Shown here piece after piece: positions 9,256-16,214 of a stretch of DNA of 34,390 nt. Source of the stretch: Scytolyngbya sp. HA4215-MV1 (GTDB taxonomy: Bacteria > Cyanobacteriota > Cyanobacteriia > Leptolyngbyales > Leptolyngbyaceae); NCBI GenBank assembly GCA_019359045.1, contig JAHHIA010000025.1, forward strand, positions 1 through 34,390, read 5' to 3'. Made by a program: the position numbers and the translations under genes. How positions within the stretch are numbered: position 1 is the stretch's first letter; each line of letters starts with the position of its first letter. Below the pieces are notes generated by a model that made no database searches, was not told where the DNA came from, and worked only from the letters and a program-made list of their open reading frames with translations.

Positions 9256-9705
9256 AGATCGGACAATATCACGAATGCGATCGCTCAAGAACTGAAAACC
9301 AAAGGTAAAAATATCCTGCCAGTTGTTGTTAGAGTGCTGGGTGAAGATAAGTATCAGGCAATTCTCAACACTCAGGTTCTGGATGCAGCAAAGCAAGCGA
9401 AACAGGACTTTGTTTGGTGCATCGTAGTAGACCAAGAAATGCAGGCACAGGTAGAGGTTGAGACAGGACAGGTTGTGAAGGTGGATATCACAACAGCCTC
9501 AGAAGAAGAGCTGGTTAGTGTTCTGGACTTTATTCGAGTTAGCAAAACAGGTTTTGGCAAGATTAGCCCTGAGAAGATTGCAGCAGCGATCGTTCAGTAT
9601 CGGCAGTCTAATCAAATAACCAACCTGAACTTTTTGACCAAGGCAAAGTGTGGAGTGGGTAAGGCTAAGCTGCCAGCGCTGGCAGAAAGCTTGGTAACGA
9701 ATTAA
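9253..9705 (+). pseudogene. 5'-truncated ParB-like gene, paralogue of 13310-14104
   Basis: Read from 9253 the frame gives a protein aligning along its length with the intact 264-aa ParB-like protein at 13310-14104. ITNAIAQELKTKGKNILPVVV matches the segment YIVAAAAASLLQTGGHNWIPL, DFVWCIVVD matches EVWCLVIK, and the end carries one copy of the repeat domain (ITTASEEEL ... TKAKCGVGKAKL). An in-frame TAG at 9247-9249 closes it upstream, so roughly the first 25 residues and the promoter are gone. A GTG at 9334 could start a 123-aa protein, but this would cut the ParB-like fold in half. It ends 4 bases into the convergent parB gene. Only one repeat domain is present, against two in the intact gene. 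Confidence 0.75.
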
Positions 9706-10487
9706 TCTTTTTTATTTTCTTCAAGAATATTCTCGATCAGCTTGATAATCGACGGCAGTTTTTTGGCTAAACTCTCCTCTTTCTGGTTACTCGGTTCAAC
9801 TTGTTGCCACTTCTGAAGGGCGCGATGGGCAGCTTTAAGCGATTGATGTCCTTTCTTTTTTTCAGTAATTGCGACATCTGTCGCATTTGAATCTTCAAGG
9901 TATCGCTCTACAGTTCTCCTGTGTTTACCGATCGCGGCTGCAAGTGTGGGAATCAGTAGTTTATCCCCTGGCGCGGGCTTGCCACGTTTCGACACGTAGC
10001 CAGCATCCTTCAGTCGTTCTGCGAGCGCTCGAACTTCGGATTCGGTATAGTCCTTTCTTTGAGCATTTTCAGCAGTTTCGATCGCCAGTGCCAGCCCCGG
10101 ATCGGTTTCTGAGTCGAATGGCATGGTTAGAACTGGCACCAATCCACCGGGAAACTGTAGATCGAATTCGTCTGGACTGTTCTGCTTGACCAGTGCGATC
10201 GCGGCTCTCCTGTGGCTACCAGCTAACAATCGGTTTTTAGAGTCGATCGCCAGTGGCTCGATTAAACCCAAAACAGCGATGGACTCTGCTAGGGCTGCAA
10301 CATGATCCTGGTTCAACTGCCTTGTGTCGTTGCCGAAGCGGTCTTTGATGGACTCTAGAGGCAGTTTTGAAGCACTGGCTTGCTGTTGGATTCTGGCGAG
10401 TTCTGGATCGATGCCCGCCTGTTTTGCCCATCGATCTGCTTCTGGTGGCAAAGATGGTTTGCCCGTTACCCTGGGTCGTTTCACCAT
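9702..10487 (-). CDS. parB: ParB-type partition protein (261 aa)
   Basis: A centromere-binding partner of ParA for plasmid segregation. Residues about 40-125 form the ParB/Srx N-terminal domain (LPLESIKDR, then HVAALAESIAVLGLIEPL and the arginine-rich GSHRRAA box). A helical DNA-binding region follows, with a likely helix-turn-helix near LAAAIGKHRRTVERYLED (about 185-200), and the Lys/Glu-rich C-terminus probably dimerises. The ATG at 10487 overlaps the parA stop by 7 bases and has GGGGA about 6 bases upstream, so translation is coupled. The arrangement parA-parB from one minus-strand transcript is standard. I could not pick out a parS centromere with confidence; the 11126-11295 gap or the repeats at 11517-11534 are candidates. 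Confidence 0.88.
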   Translation of the reverse strand: MVKRPRVTGKPSLPPEADRWAKQAGIDPELARIQQQASASKLPLESIKDRFGNDTRQLNQDHVAALAESIAVLGLIEPLAIDSKNRLLAGSHRRAAIALVKQNSPDEFDLQFPGGLVPVLTMPFDSETDPGLALAIETAENAQRKDYTESEVRALAERLKDAGYVSKRGKPAPGDKLLIPTLAAAIGKHRRTVERYLEDSNATDVAITEKKKGHQSLKAAHRALQKWQQVEPSNQKEESLAKKLPSIIKLIENILEENKKD

Positions 10488-11125
10488 ACTCTCATCCCCA
10501 ATAGCTTTAAGACATCTTTCGACATCGCCTTGATTTCTTTGGCTGCTGCGCCATTTGGAGTGGTCTCAAAGACGGTGTAGCCAGCGCTTGACTCAGCAAA
10601 TGCAATTCTTTGCCCGATCGCGGTTTTCAGGACTGGCAAATCGAATTCTTTGAGCAATTCAATCACATCATCAGCGATCGCAGTTCTGGCAACTTTGCGG
10701 TTAAGAACAAAAGCCGCCAGAAGGTCAGGTTTGAATTCCCTGGCTTCCTTGATAAGCTGCGCTGTCTCAGATGATGCCCAAACATCGAAGCTGCTTGGCT
10801 GTACTGGAATCAACACCAGGTCAGAAGCCAAGATTGCCGATCTTGCCAGGGCAGAGACACGCGGCGGTGAATCGATCAAAATGTGGTCGTACTCAGTCAT
10901 GCCCATGACCAGGGTGTGCAGGTCAGCCGATGTCATGGTCATGACCTCAAACGGCGGCTTATCTTCGGTTTGCCTGACTGCCAGCCAATTAGAAGCGCTG
11001 GCTTGCGGATCAGCGTCCACTACCAAAACTTTTCGCATTGCCAGTGCGATCGCACCTGCCAGATGAATGCACAAAGTTGATTTGCCCGATCCGCCCTTTT
11101 GACTCGCAAAAGTGATAACTGCCAC
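10481..11125 (-). CDS. parA: ParA-type partition ATPase (214 aa)
   Basis: A small Walker-type (type Ib-like) ParA without an N-terminal DNA-binding domain. The deviant Walker A is KGGSGKST at residues 10-17 with the signature lysine K10 and catalytic K15. Switch I is VVDADPQASAS and Walker B is HILIDSPPRV. Length and motifs are complete. It should form ATP-dependent dimers that bind the nucleoid non-specifically and move ParB-bound plasmid copies. It precedes parB with a 7-base overlap and follows the ribbon-helix-helix gene at 11296-11508 on the same strand after 170 bases, an arrangement in which the small protein often acts as centromere binder or autoregulator. Confidence 0.92.
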   Translation of the reverse strand: MAVITFASQKGGSGKSTLCIHLAGAIALAMRKVLVVDADPQASASNWLAVRQTEDKPPFEVMTMTSADLHTLVMGMTEYDHILIDSPPRVSALARSAILASDLVLIPVQPSSFDVWASSETAQLIKEAREFKPDLLAAFVLNRKVARTAIADDVIELLKEFDLPVLKTAIGQRIAFAESSAGYTVFETTPNGAAAKEIKAMSKDVLKLLGMRVW

Positions 11126-11295
11126 TGCGAACGCTCAATGCAACACCAGCAGATTACCCCGCATTGCTTCCACATTCAACCCGATCGCCCCAGCAGAATG
11201 AAGGAGTGACAGCCCCCTTATCGGGTTTTGCGACTATCATCACGCGCCAAAAAATGATGCTTTGAAGCCTAGCAAATCCTAGCCCCCCGGATTGC

Positions 11296-11508
11296 TCAAC
11301 CTGATAGCCTTGATAGCTTCCGTTCAAGCACTGCCACCCGATGAGACAGACTCTTCACCGTGGCAACCGTGCCAGATCCGATCGATTCTCGAATTAAGTT
11401 GTAGAGCCAGCTGGATCGGCTCTCTCCCAATTCCTCACAAATCCGATCGATTTGCTCCAATTCATCTGATTCCAATCGAGTGCCGATCGTTGGTTTTATT
11501 TTTTTCAT
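11296..11508 (-). CDS. Small ribbon-helix-helix protein upstream of parA (70 aa)
   Basis: MKKIKPTIGTRLESDELEQIDRICEELGESRSSWLYNLIRESI has the pattern of a CopG/Arc ribbon-helix-helix: a short basic beta strand followed by two helices with a turn at GESRSS. The last 25 residues (TVKSLSHRVAVLERKLSRL) form a short coiled coil. I chose the ATG at 11508. The ATG at 11544 adds a Cys/Val-rich segment that falls in the probable promoter and tandem repeats. It lies upstream of parAB on the same strand and may autoregulate, or bind the centromere like other plasmid RHH proteins; neither role is proven by sequence. Confidence 0.75.
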   Translation of the reverse strand: MKKIKPTIGTRLESDELEQIDRICEELGESRSSWLYNLIRESIGSGTVATVKSLSHRVAVLERKLSRLSG

Positions 11509-11814
11509 TTTGAGAACACACAAAACACACAAAACTAACTGCATCCGGTCAATTTGCCATTTTTCTCATTTGGGGCGTTTTGACGGGAAACATATAAAAC
11601 AATCTTATCAGCCAAACCCATGGAACGGATTTATAAGGGTTTCAGCCTTAGCGATCGATAAGTAAACCGAAATTAGCCCCTTCAAAAAACGAGTACAGGC
11701 AGTTGGACGCAAGAATAAGGCTTTGAGCCTCATGAAGTGTCTATAAAATAGCCATTAATTAGACAGTTCTGAGTTATAAAGGTCTAAGAGGATTAAAGGA
11801 TTAGACGACAACCG
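11509..11814. other. Divergent intergenic region before the recombinase gene
   Basis: About 306 bases between the RHH start and the recombinase start. Besides the tandem repeat it holds two related 19-mers 82 bases apart, ATAAGGGTTTCAGCCTTAG (11633-11651) and ATAAGGCTTTGAGCCTCAT (11715-11733). They agree at 15 of 19 positions, and each contains a small inverted AGGC/GCCT core. These could be recombination or regulatory sites for the adjacent recombinase. I see no credible gene. Confidence 0.35.
11517..11534. repeat. Tandem 9-bp repeat before the RHH gene
   Basis: CACACAAAA occurs twice in tandem (11517-11525 and 11526-11534), directly upstream of the RHH start at 11508. A -35-like TTGACC lies just upstream of it on the minus strand (near 11550). 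Short tandem repeats at this place are typical operators or centromeres for RHH proteins. Confidence 0.5.
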
Positions 11815-12381
11815 ATGGTCACCCGGCTAAAAAATACTGACTACAGATCTCGCGAGTATCTGACTCACGATGAAGTGAAGGAACTGATCGCAACTGCTGA
11901 GATTCGGGGTCGTTATGGCTTGAGAGACAAGGCTTTACTACTGTTGATGTTTAGGCATGGCTTAAGGGTTGGTGAGGCTTGCCTGCTGCGCTGGGATGCG
12001 ATCGACCTTAAGGCGGGCACGATTTTTGTCACCCGATTAAAGCGCGGCAATTCGGGCAATCATTTCTTGCAGTCGGATGAGGTAGAACTGCTGGCAGAAC
12101 TTAAGGGAGACAGACAGAGCGGGCATGTTTTCATTGGTGAAAGGGGAAACCCGTTGACGACTATGGCGATCGGCAAGATTGTCGATCGAACGGGCAATTT
12201 TGCCGAGTTTCCGTTTCGGGTGCATCCCCATATGCTTCGCCATGGCTGCGGTTATTGGTTGGCAAACCAGGGCTATGACACGCGATTGATTCAGGAATGG
12301 ATGGGTCACCGAAATATTGTGCATACGGCTCGATACACCGCCATTTCGCCCGCTCGTTTCAAGTGCTTCAAGTGGGGGTGA
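11815..12381 (+). CDS. Small tyrosine recombinase (188 aa)
   Basis: A complete catalytic domain of the XerC/FimB-type tyrosine recombinase family without the usual N-terminal core-binding domain. Catalytic residues are all present: R51 (GLRVGEA), K76 (beta hairpin, LKRGNSG), H139 and R142 (HMLRHG), H165 (WMGHRN) and nucleophile Y174 (ARYTAI). The compact size resembles FimB/FimE invertases. It probably resolves plasmid multimers or inverts or integrates a segment by site-specific strand exchange. Its ATG has only a distant AAGGA. It overlaps the convergent gene at 12368 by 14 bases. A fragment of a second, different recombinase lies 0.5 kb downstream. Confidence 0.88.
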   Translation: MVTRLKNTDYRSREYLTHDEVKELIATAEIRGRYGLRDKALLLLMFRHGLRVGEACLLRWDAIDLKAGTIFVTRLKRGNSGNHFLQSDEVELLAELKGDRQSGHVFIGERGNPLTTMAIGKIVDRTGNFAEFPFRVHPHMLRHGCGYWLANQGYDTRLIQEWMGHRNIVHTARYTAISPARFKCFKWG

Positions 12382-12643
12382 CATCCAGAGCGATCACTCG
12401 CTTAACCCAAAGTTCACCGATCGCTTTGCTATTTGGAACTGATTCGGGATCTTCGTAATACGCAGTCAGCAGGACTTGAAATAAGCAGTTCTCGCAAGTG
12501 TTTGGGTCTATCAGAAATATGCCTTCACTGACCTCGAACAGATGATCGACCATGAGATCACCCATCCACTGAGCAGGATCGTCAGACAGCTTTATGTCGT
12601 AAAAAAAATACATCGGATTTGCTTGGGTGAAGATGTGATACAT
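12368..12643 (-). CDS. Hypothetical 91-aa protein
   Basis: No family recognised. ATG at 12643 has a good AAGGA about 7 bases upstream; an alternative ATG at 12613 would remove the first ten residues. The product is acidic and rich in aromatic residues, with the paired Cys motif CENC near residue 50. It has no membrane segment or signal peptide. It overlaps the end of the upstream minus-strand frame (12592-12918) by about 50 bases and the recombinase gene tail-to-tail by 14 bases. Real coding is likely from its composition. Confidence 0.55.
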   Translation of the reverse strand: MYHIFTQANPMYFFYDIKLSDDPAQWMGDLMVDHLFEVSEGIFLIDPNTCENCLFQVLLTAYYEDPESVPNSKAIGELWVKRVIALDVTPT

Positions 12644-12918
12644 AGATCATCCTTCACCCACACAAATGGAAAAGCCCACGCCATACCAGCCTTTACACCC
12701 CTTGACTCGCAAGCGTTCCGAATATAAAGGCTTTGTTTTTTAACCTCTGTCACAACGCGGATCGGATGAGCAGCGATCGCACTGCCAACGCCAGAAACTG
12801 ATCCAGCCAATGTGTCAAAGATGCTTTGACCAATGCCTTGACCGATACCAGTCACCACATCACCAAAACGGCTTGCCTGTCTGGCAGTTCCTTGCAACTT
12901 GCCTTCCAGCTTGTCCAG
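12592..12918 (-). pseudogene. 5'-truncated hypothetical gene
   Basis: An ATG-free upstream extension and a 101-codon frame (from 12897) read as a plausible protein: LDKLEGKLQGTARQASRFGD followed by a Gly-rich stretch with GIGQGIGQSIF and then KAGMAWAFPFVWVKDD. Protein-like sequence continues upstream of the first ATG-type codon to about 12918, where it meets the remnant recombinase that starts on the opposite strand at 12924. I infer that the 5' end was lost at this junction. It could still be translated from a TTG near 12896. The last 17 codons may be out of true frame, as the ribosome-binding site of the next gene lies inside them. Confidence 0.4.
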
Positions 12919-12923
12919 ATTGA

Positions 12924-13235
12924 TTGAAGCCTTTCTTGGCAGCCTATCAGCAGCGAGCAGGTAAACCCCACTTGTTTTTCGGTAGGCATGGGCGCGGGCA
13001 TATTAACCCCCGGTCGGCTGATGCGATTTTGAGGGAGGCATGTCAGCAAGCAGGAATTGAAGGGGTTTCAACCCACAGTTTTAGACGAACCGCACTGACA
13101 ATGATGAGTACTGCGGGTGTACCGTTGCGAGTTATCCAGCAGGTGTCTGGGCACCGAAGTTTGCAGGCGTTGCAACGATATCTGGAAGTGTCAGAGCAGC
13201 AAGTTGCAAGTGCGGTAGCGGCGATCATCTTTTGA
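12924..13235 (+). pseudogene. C-terminal remnant of a tyrosine recombinase
   Basis: 103 codons matching the C-terminal half of an XerC/D-type recombinase. HSFRRT supplies the catalytic His and Arg, SGHR the second His, and RYLEV the nucleophilic Tyr. The first catalytic Arg and the Lys are missing, and an in-frame TGA at 12921 closes the frame directly upstream. About 80 residues have been lost. The family is distinct from the intact recombinase at 11815: GIEGVSTHSFRRTALTMMS against the intact protein's HPHMLRHGCGYW. It is not expected to be active alone. Confidence 0.8.
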
Positions 13236-13309
13236 GTCAATCGGAAACACTCAGATAGAGGAATCGCAGTACTTCAAAACAGCAACAGAAGTTAACTTGA
13301 TGCTTAACT

Positions 13310-14104
13310 TTACAGTGTGAATAGGGTTTTTAATGTCTTAACTTTTGCTGTGTTAATACCGCAATTCATTTTAGTGATTGGATTCAAACTCTTCCATTTA
13401 CTCCTATCAGCATTGACTATTAGTTCAGATAATTTCTCAGGATCTACAGTGCCAAACCCGTCAATCTTGTGGATGACTAAATAATTCAACCGCTCCAAGA
13501 TTTCTTGTTTTGAAGCCTGTTTGATACTCATGGTAGAAGGGGGAGAGGGTGGTGGTGGTGGTGGCGACAGATAAAAAGCTGACGCGAACTCATCCAATTT
13601 TTTGCCTTTGGTAATTCCGCACTTCAGCTTGGCAATAGGAGCAAAATCTTGCCAATTACTCCTGTCTTCAGCAGCAATCTTACTGGCTGAGATCGTGACA
13701 TCCACACTTTTCAATGAAGTTCCTGGCTGGCTGGCTAAATACTTCAAGACTGACGTGATAGTTGCTCTAGAGGCGGTTGTAAGGTTTACCTTTGGAGTGA
13801 CTTCCCCAGCCAGAATTCGAGCTTGTTCAATGTCTGTTGGGCTGGATTTAATAACAAGGCACCAGACCTCTTCTAGTCCTGCGTGAGCAGCAACCACATA
13901 GATGAAATGATTAGTAATGGCTCGGTATGCGTAATCTCCTGCCTCTTCCACAATTAATGGTATCCAGTTATGACCTCCCGTCTGCAAAAGAGAGGCCGCT
14001 GCTGCTGCAACAATGTACTCAGATGGAGCAGAATAGCTGTCACTGGGTTGAATAGCATCCAGGGGAAGGCACATTAGTTGCCCTACGTTATCAAAATCAC
14101 TCAT
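13310..14104 (-). CDS. ParB-like protein with a duplicated C-terminal domain (264 aa)
   Basis: Residues 12-90 resemble the ParB/Srx N-terminal fold: LPLDAIQPSD, then YIVAAAAASLLQTGGHNWIPLI, YAYRAITNHFIYVVAAHAG and VWCLVI. The classical arginine box GERRxRA is replaced by AITNHF, so CTP-dependent clamp function may be absent. Two copies of a ~70-residue domain follow, at about 105-177 and 193-263, separated by a poly-proline linker (180-189). Shared features include LTTAS/IKQAS, DRSxW and PIxKxxCGIxxxK. I do not recognise this domain. The start overlaps the stop of the upstream nuclease-ParA gene by 8 bases, so the two are translationally coupled. A third copy of the domain lies in the remnant at 9253-9705. 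Role inferred: DNA- or target-binding partner of the ParA ATPase. Confidence 0.75.
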   Translation of the reverse strand: MSDFDNVGQLMCLPLDAIQPSDSYSAPSEYIVAAAAASLLQTGGHNWIPLIVEEAGDYAYRAITNHFIYVVAAHAGLEEVWCLVIKSSPTDIEQARILAGEVTPKVNLTTASRATITSVLKYLASQPGTSLKSVDVTISASKIAAEDRSNWQDFAPIAKLKCGITKGKKLDEFASAFYLSPPPPPPSPPSTMSIKQASKQEILERLNYLVIHKIDGFGTVDPEKLSELIVNADRSKWKSLNPITKMNCGINTAKVKTLKTLFTL

Positions 14105-15461
14105 TTAAGAAGTACTCCCTGGCTAACGCAAGATAATATTCAAGCACTTTCTTGTGCTTATATACTGCTGGAACTCTGGCAAACGCTGAACTGGCAACAA
14201 CAGCGTAGTCTGGAAGATTAAAAACTGTTTTGTTCATATCTCCGGGCTTAATCTTAGGAAAGAAATATGGAACTAAATTAATTTTGTCTACTGTCTTAGC
14301 AGTCGCAATAACCTGCTCAATTTCTTTCTGTGCCATGTCAATCGAACGACCATCAGCAGGACTGCCGTTAAAGAAAATAGGCAAAGCAATGGGTCCGCCG
14401 TCTTGTCTGATTTTTTTGACATCATTCAAGATAAATTCTTGAATCACTCTGGCAGCGTTTTGCAGAGAAGATAGGTCGTTATGGCGGGTTGGAATCAAGA
14501 TTGCGTCTGCCGCATAAACCCCACTTTTACTGAAAAATAACCATTGAGTGGGACAGTCGATGAATATGTAGTCGTATTCGTTGGCAAATGGCTTTAGTAG
14601 ATCTCTCAGTCTAGCTGCACCCTTCTGAATTCGAGATTGAGTCTGATGAGTAAAAGCTTCCATACCATGATCAGCAGGAATCACATCAAAAACGCGATAA
14701 ACCTTGTTGGATTTGCCAGACTTTTGAGTCAGTTTGAATGGAATGATCGCGGATCGAATATCGAGAGAATTGTCTGTTAAACACTCCGACAATTTAACAC
14801 TACTGGGTTCTAACCCCAATGATTTTGTTAAGTCTCGCTGAGAGTCGAAATCAACCAGCAGGACTTTCTTTTTCTGAGTCACTAATGTTGCCGCTAGATT
14901 AATCGTAGTGGTGGTTTTCCCTACCCCACCTTTGTTGTTGTAAACACAAACCGTAAGGCAGCGAGGGGTGTCCTCAATTAGATTTTTGATGTGATTGACA
15001 ACCGAAGTAATGTTTTCTTCTGTAAGCTCAATGCATTCAGTAGCGGGTGTCACGACCTTATCGTGACATCGAAAAAGCTGAATGTGACTTGAATTAGTGA
15101 TGATTCCCCAATGTGCAGATTTGCATTTGGGAGATAGCAGATACCTTTTTAGCTGCTCTCGCGTTGATACATACTGATGAGAGTTTTCCGTTAAATTAAT
15201 GGCACCGCCCGCATTTGTAAATCGTCCTTTGACTTCTATCAGCAAATCAGGCTCATTTCTGGTGAAAAGAAAAACATCGTCAGATGTGTTCTTGCGAGCT
15301 GCAAAATCAACACAGTCGTTCCCTGCTCCAGTCGAAAATTGCGGTAACCTCTCTTTTTCACTGAAGCCTAACGCTTCAAGCAAGTGCGGTACAAATTGCG
15401 TACAAACTTCCGCCTCTTTCGCTTGCGGGGGAATATTAGCTAAAACCTTGCTCCAATCCAT
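14097..15461 (-). CDS. HsdR-type nuclease domain fused to ParA ATPase (454 aa)
   Basis: Residues 1-135 match the N-terminal nuclease domain of type I restriction R subunits (HSDR_N type). Visible features are an early Glu (E18), P71-D72 followed by LLIE76-V-K78 (the PD-(D/E)XK core), QLKRYL at 103-108 (the QxxxY-like helix) and WGIITNSSHIQLF at 118-130. Residues 168-450 are a ParA/MinD ATPase: deviant Walker A KGGVGKTT at 177-184, switch LLVDFDSQRDLT, and Walker B YIFIDCPTQW. Both active sites look intact. Ordinary ParA proteins carry at most a helix-turn-helix at this place, so the fusion is unusual. It follows a ribbon-helix-helix gene and precedes the ParB-like partner with an 8-base overlap. 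Possible jobs are partition with a built-in nuclease, anti-plasmid or anti-phage defence, or post-segregational killing; the sequence does not decide. Confidence 0.85.
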   Translation of the reverse strand: MDWSKVLANIPPQAKEAEVCTQFVPHLLEALGFSEKERLPQFSTGAGNDCVDFAARKNTSDDVFLFTRNEPDLLIEVKGRFTNAGGAINLTENSHQYVSTREQLKRYLLSPKCKSAHWGIITNSSHIQLFRCHDKVVTPATECIELTEENITSVVNHIKNLIEDTPRCLTVCVYNNKGGVGKTTTTINLAATLVTQKKKVLLVDFDSQRDLTKSLGLEPSSVKLSECLTDNSLDIRSAIIPFKLTQKSGKSNKVYRVFDVIPADHGMEAFTHQTQSRIQKGAARLRDLLKPFANEYDYIFIDCPTQWLFFSKSGVYAADAILIPTRHNDLSSLQNAARVIQEFILNDVKKIRQDGGPIALPIFFNGSPADGRSIDMAQKEIEQVIATAKTVDKINLVPYFFPKIKPGDMNKTVFNLPDYAVVASSAFARVPAVYKHKKVLEYYLALAREYFLNE

Positions 15462-15600
15462 CAGGATCTATCCTTGTACCTTGAAATACCGCACATATCA
15501 CAATGTTTCCTTCGTGAGGGCACCACGATCTTAAAATGCCCTATTTATGGGGGGTATTACCGATACTTCATCAATAAAAGATAAAAAGTTGTTTAATTCT

Positions 15601-15789
15601 TTATTGGTGCATTAATTCCCTTTCAACAGCCTCAGCTATCACCTGTCGTAACCACTTAGCTCGATCCGCTTTTAATCGTACATACGTGTCTAAATTTTTC
15701 GGAAGGAATACGGAGATGGGTTTATCTGCCAGTGCCTCATCCCCTGCTGGCTTGAAGCGGGTTTGATAGTCTGCGCGCTGCTTATTCAT
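15601..15789 (-). CDS. Small RHH-like protein (62 aa)
   Basis: The segment KPISVFLPKNLDTYVRLKADRAKWLRQVIAEAVEREL fits a CopG/ribbon-helix-helix protein: a strand (ISVFLP), a first helix, a turn at RAK and a second helix. The basic N-terminus (MNKQRADYQTRFK) could contact DNA. It lies 139 bases upstream of the nuclease-ParA gene on the same strand and probably regulates that operon or binds its centromere-like site. No strong ribosome-binding site is evident. Confidence 0.65.
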   Translation of the reverse strand: MNKQRADYQTRFKPAGDEALADKPISVFLPKNLDTYVRLKADRAKWLRQVIAEAVERELMHQ

Positions 15790-16214
15790 TGTTAATTTGC
15801 TACAAGTCTAATGCCAGTTTAAATAAACCAGCCTTAAATTCAAGAGTCTAAGTTTCCGAATGCTTGATTAGTATGCTGAAGCAAAAGATACAGCCAGTTT
15901 CGAGCATTGGAAATTGAGGATGAGTTGTACCGGATGAAGAAAGAGATGGGGTTCATTTAGCTTCAAAACCAGAGCGAGAATCAGTTGATACCGACATCAC
16001 CCAACGTCCCATCTGCCCTTTGAAAACACCCAGTCCAGCGTTGACGCACATATCCATCAATCGCCACTGGTAAGTGATTACCTCAATTAATTCTGGAGAT
16101 GGCAACTCATTCATTTTTAGAAGGCAGCATAAAGAATTTGTGATCTTTTGGGTAAAAAAACCAGTTTTTCTCTAAAACTTGCGAAAACTGAGACAACCCC
16201 TACGTATACGAAGT
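15790..16214. other. Mostly gene-free stretch with a coding remnant
   Basis: Apart from the possible 53-aa gene at 15953-16114 I see no gene. On the plus strand about 15884-15960 reads KRYSQFRALEIEDELYRMKKE before a stop. This looks like the coiled-coil tail of a lost gene, without a start or ribosome-binding site. The segment 15790-15840 is AT-rich and should hold the promoter of the minus-strand RHH gene. Confidence 0.35.
15953..16114 (-). CDS. Possible 53-aa small protein
   Basis: ATG at 16114 to TGA at 15955-15953 encodes MNELPSPELIEVITYQWRL followed by DMCVNAGLGVFKGQMGRWVM and a short polar tail. The composition is protein-like, with an amphipathic helix near residues 8-24, and no membrane segment. 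No ribosome-binding site of normal strength is seen. The family is not recognised. It lies between the RHH gene and the divergent secreted-protein gene. Confidence 0.4.
   Translation of the reverse strand: MNELPSPELIEVITYQWRLMDMCVNAGLGVFKGQMGRWVMSVSTDSRSGFEAK

Noticed and set aside
13545-13575. GGTGGTGG tract as a microsatellite or G-quadruplex element
   Set aside because: It encodes the proline linker between the repeat domains of the ParB-like protein on the minus strand; coding use explains it.
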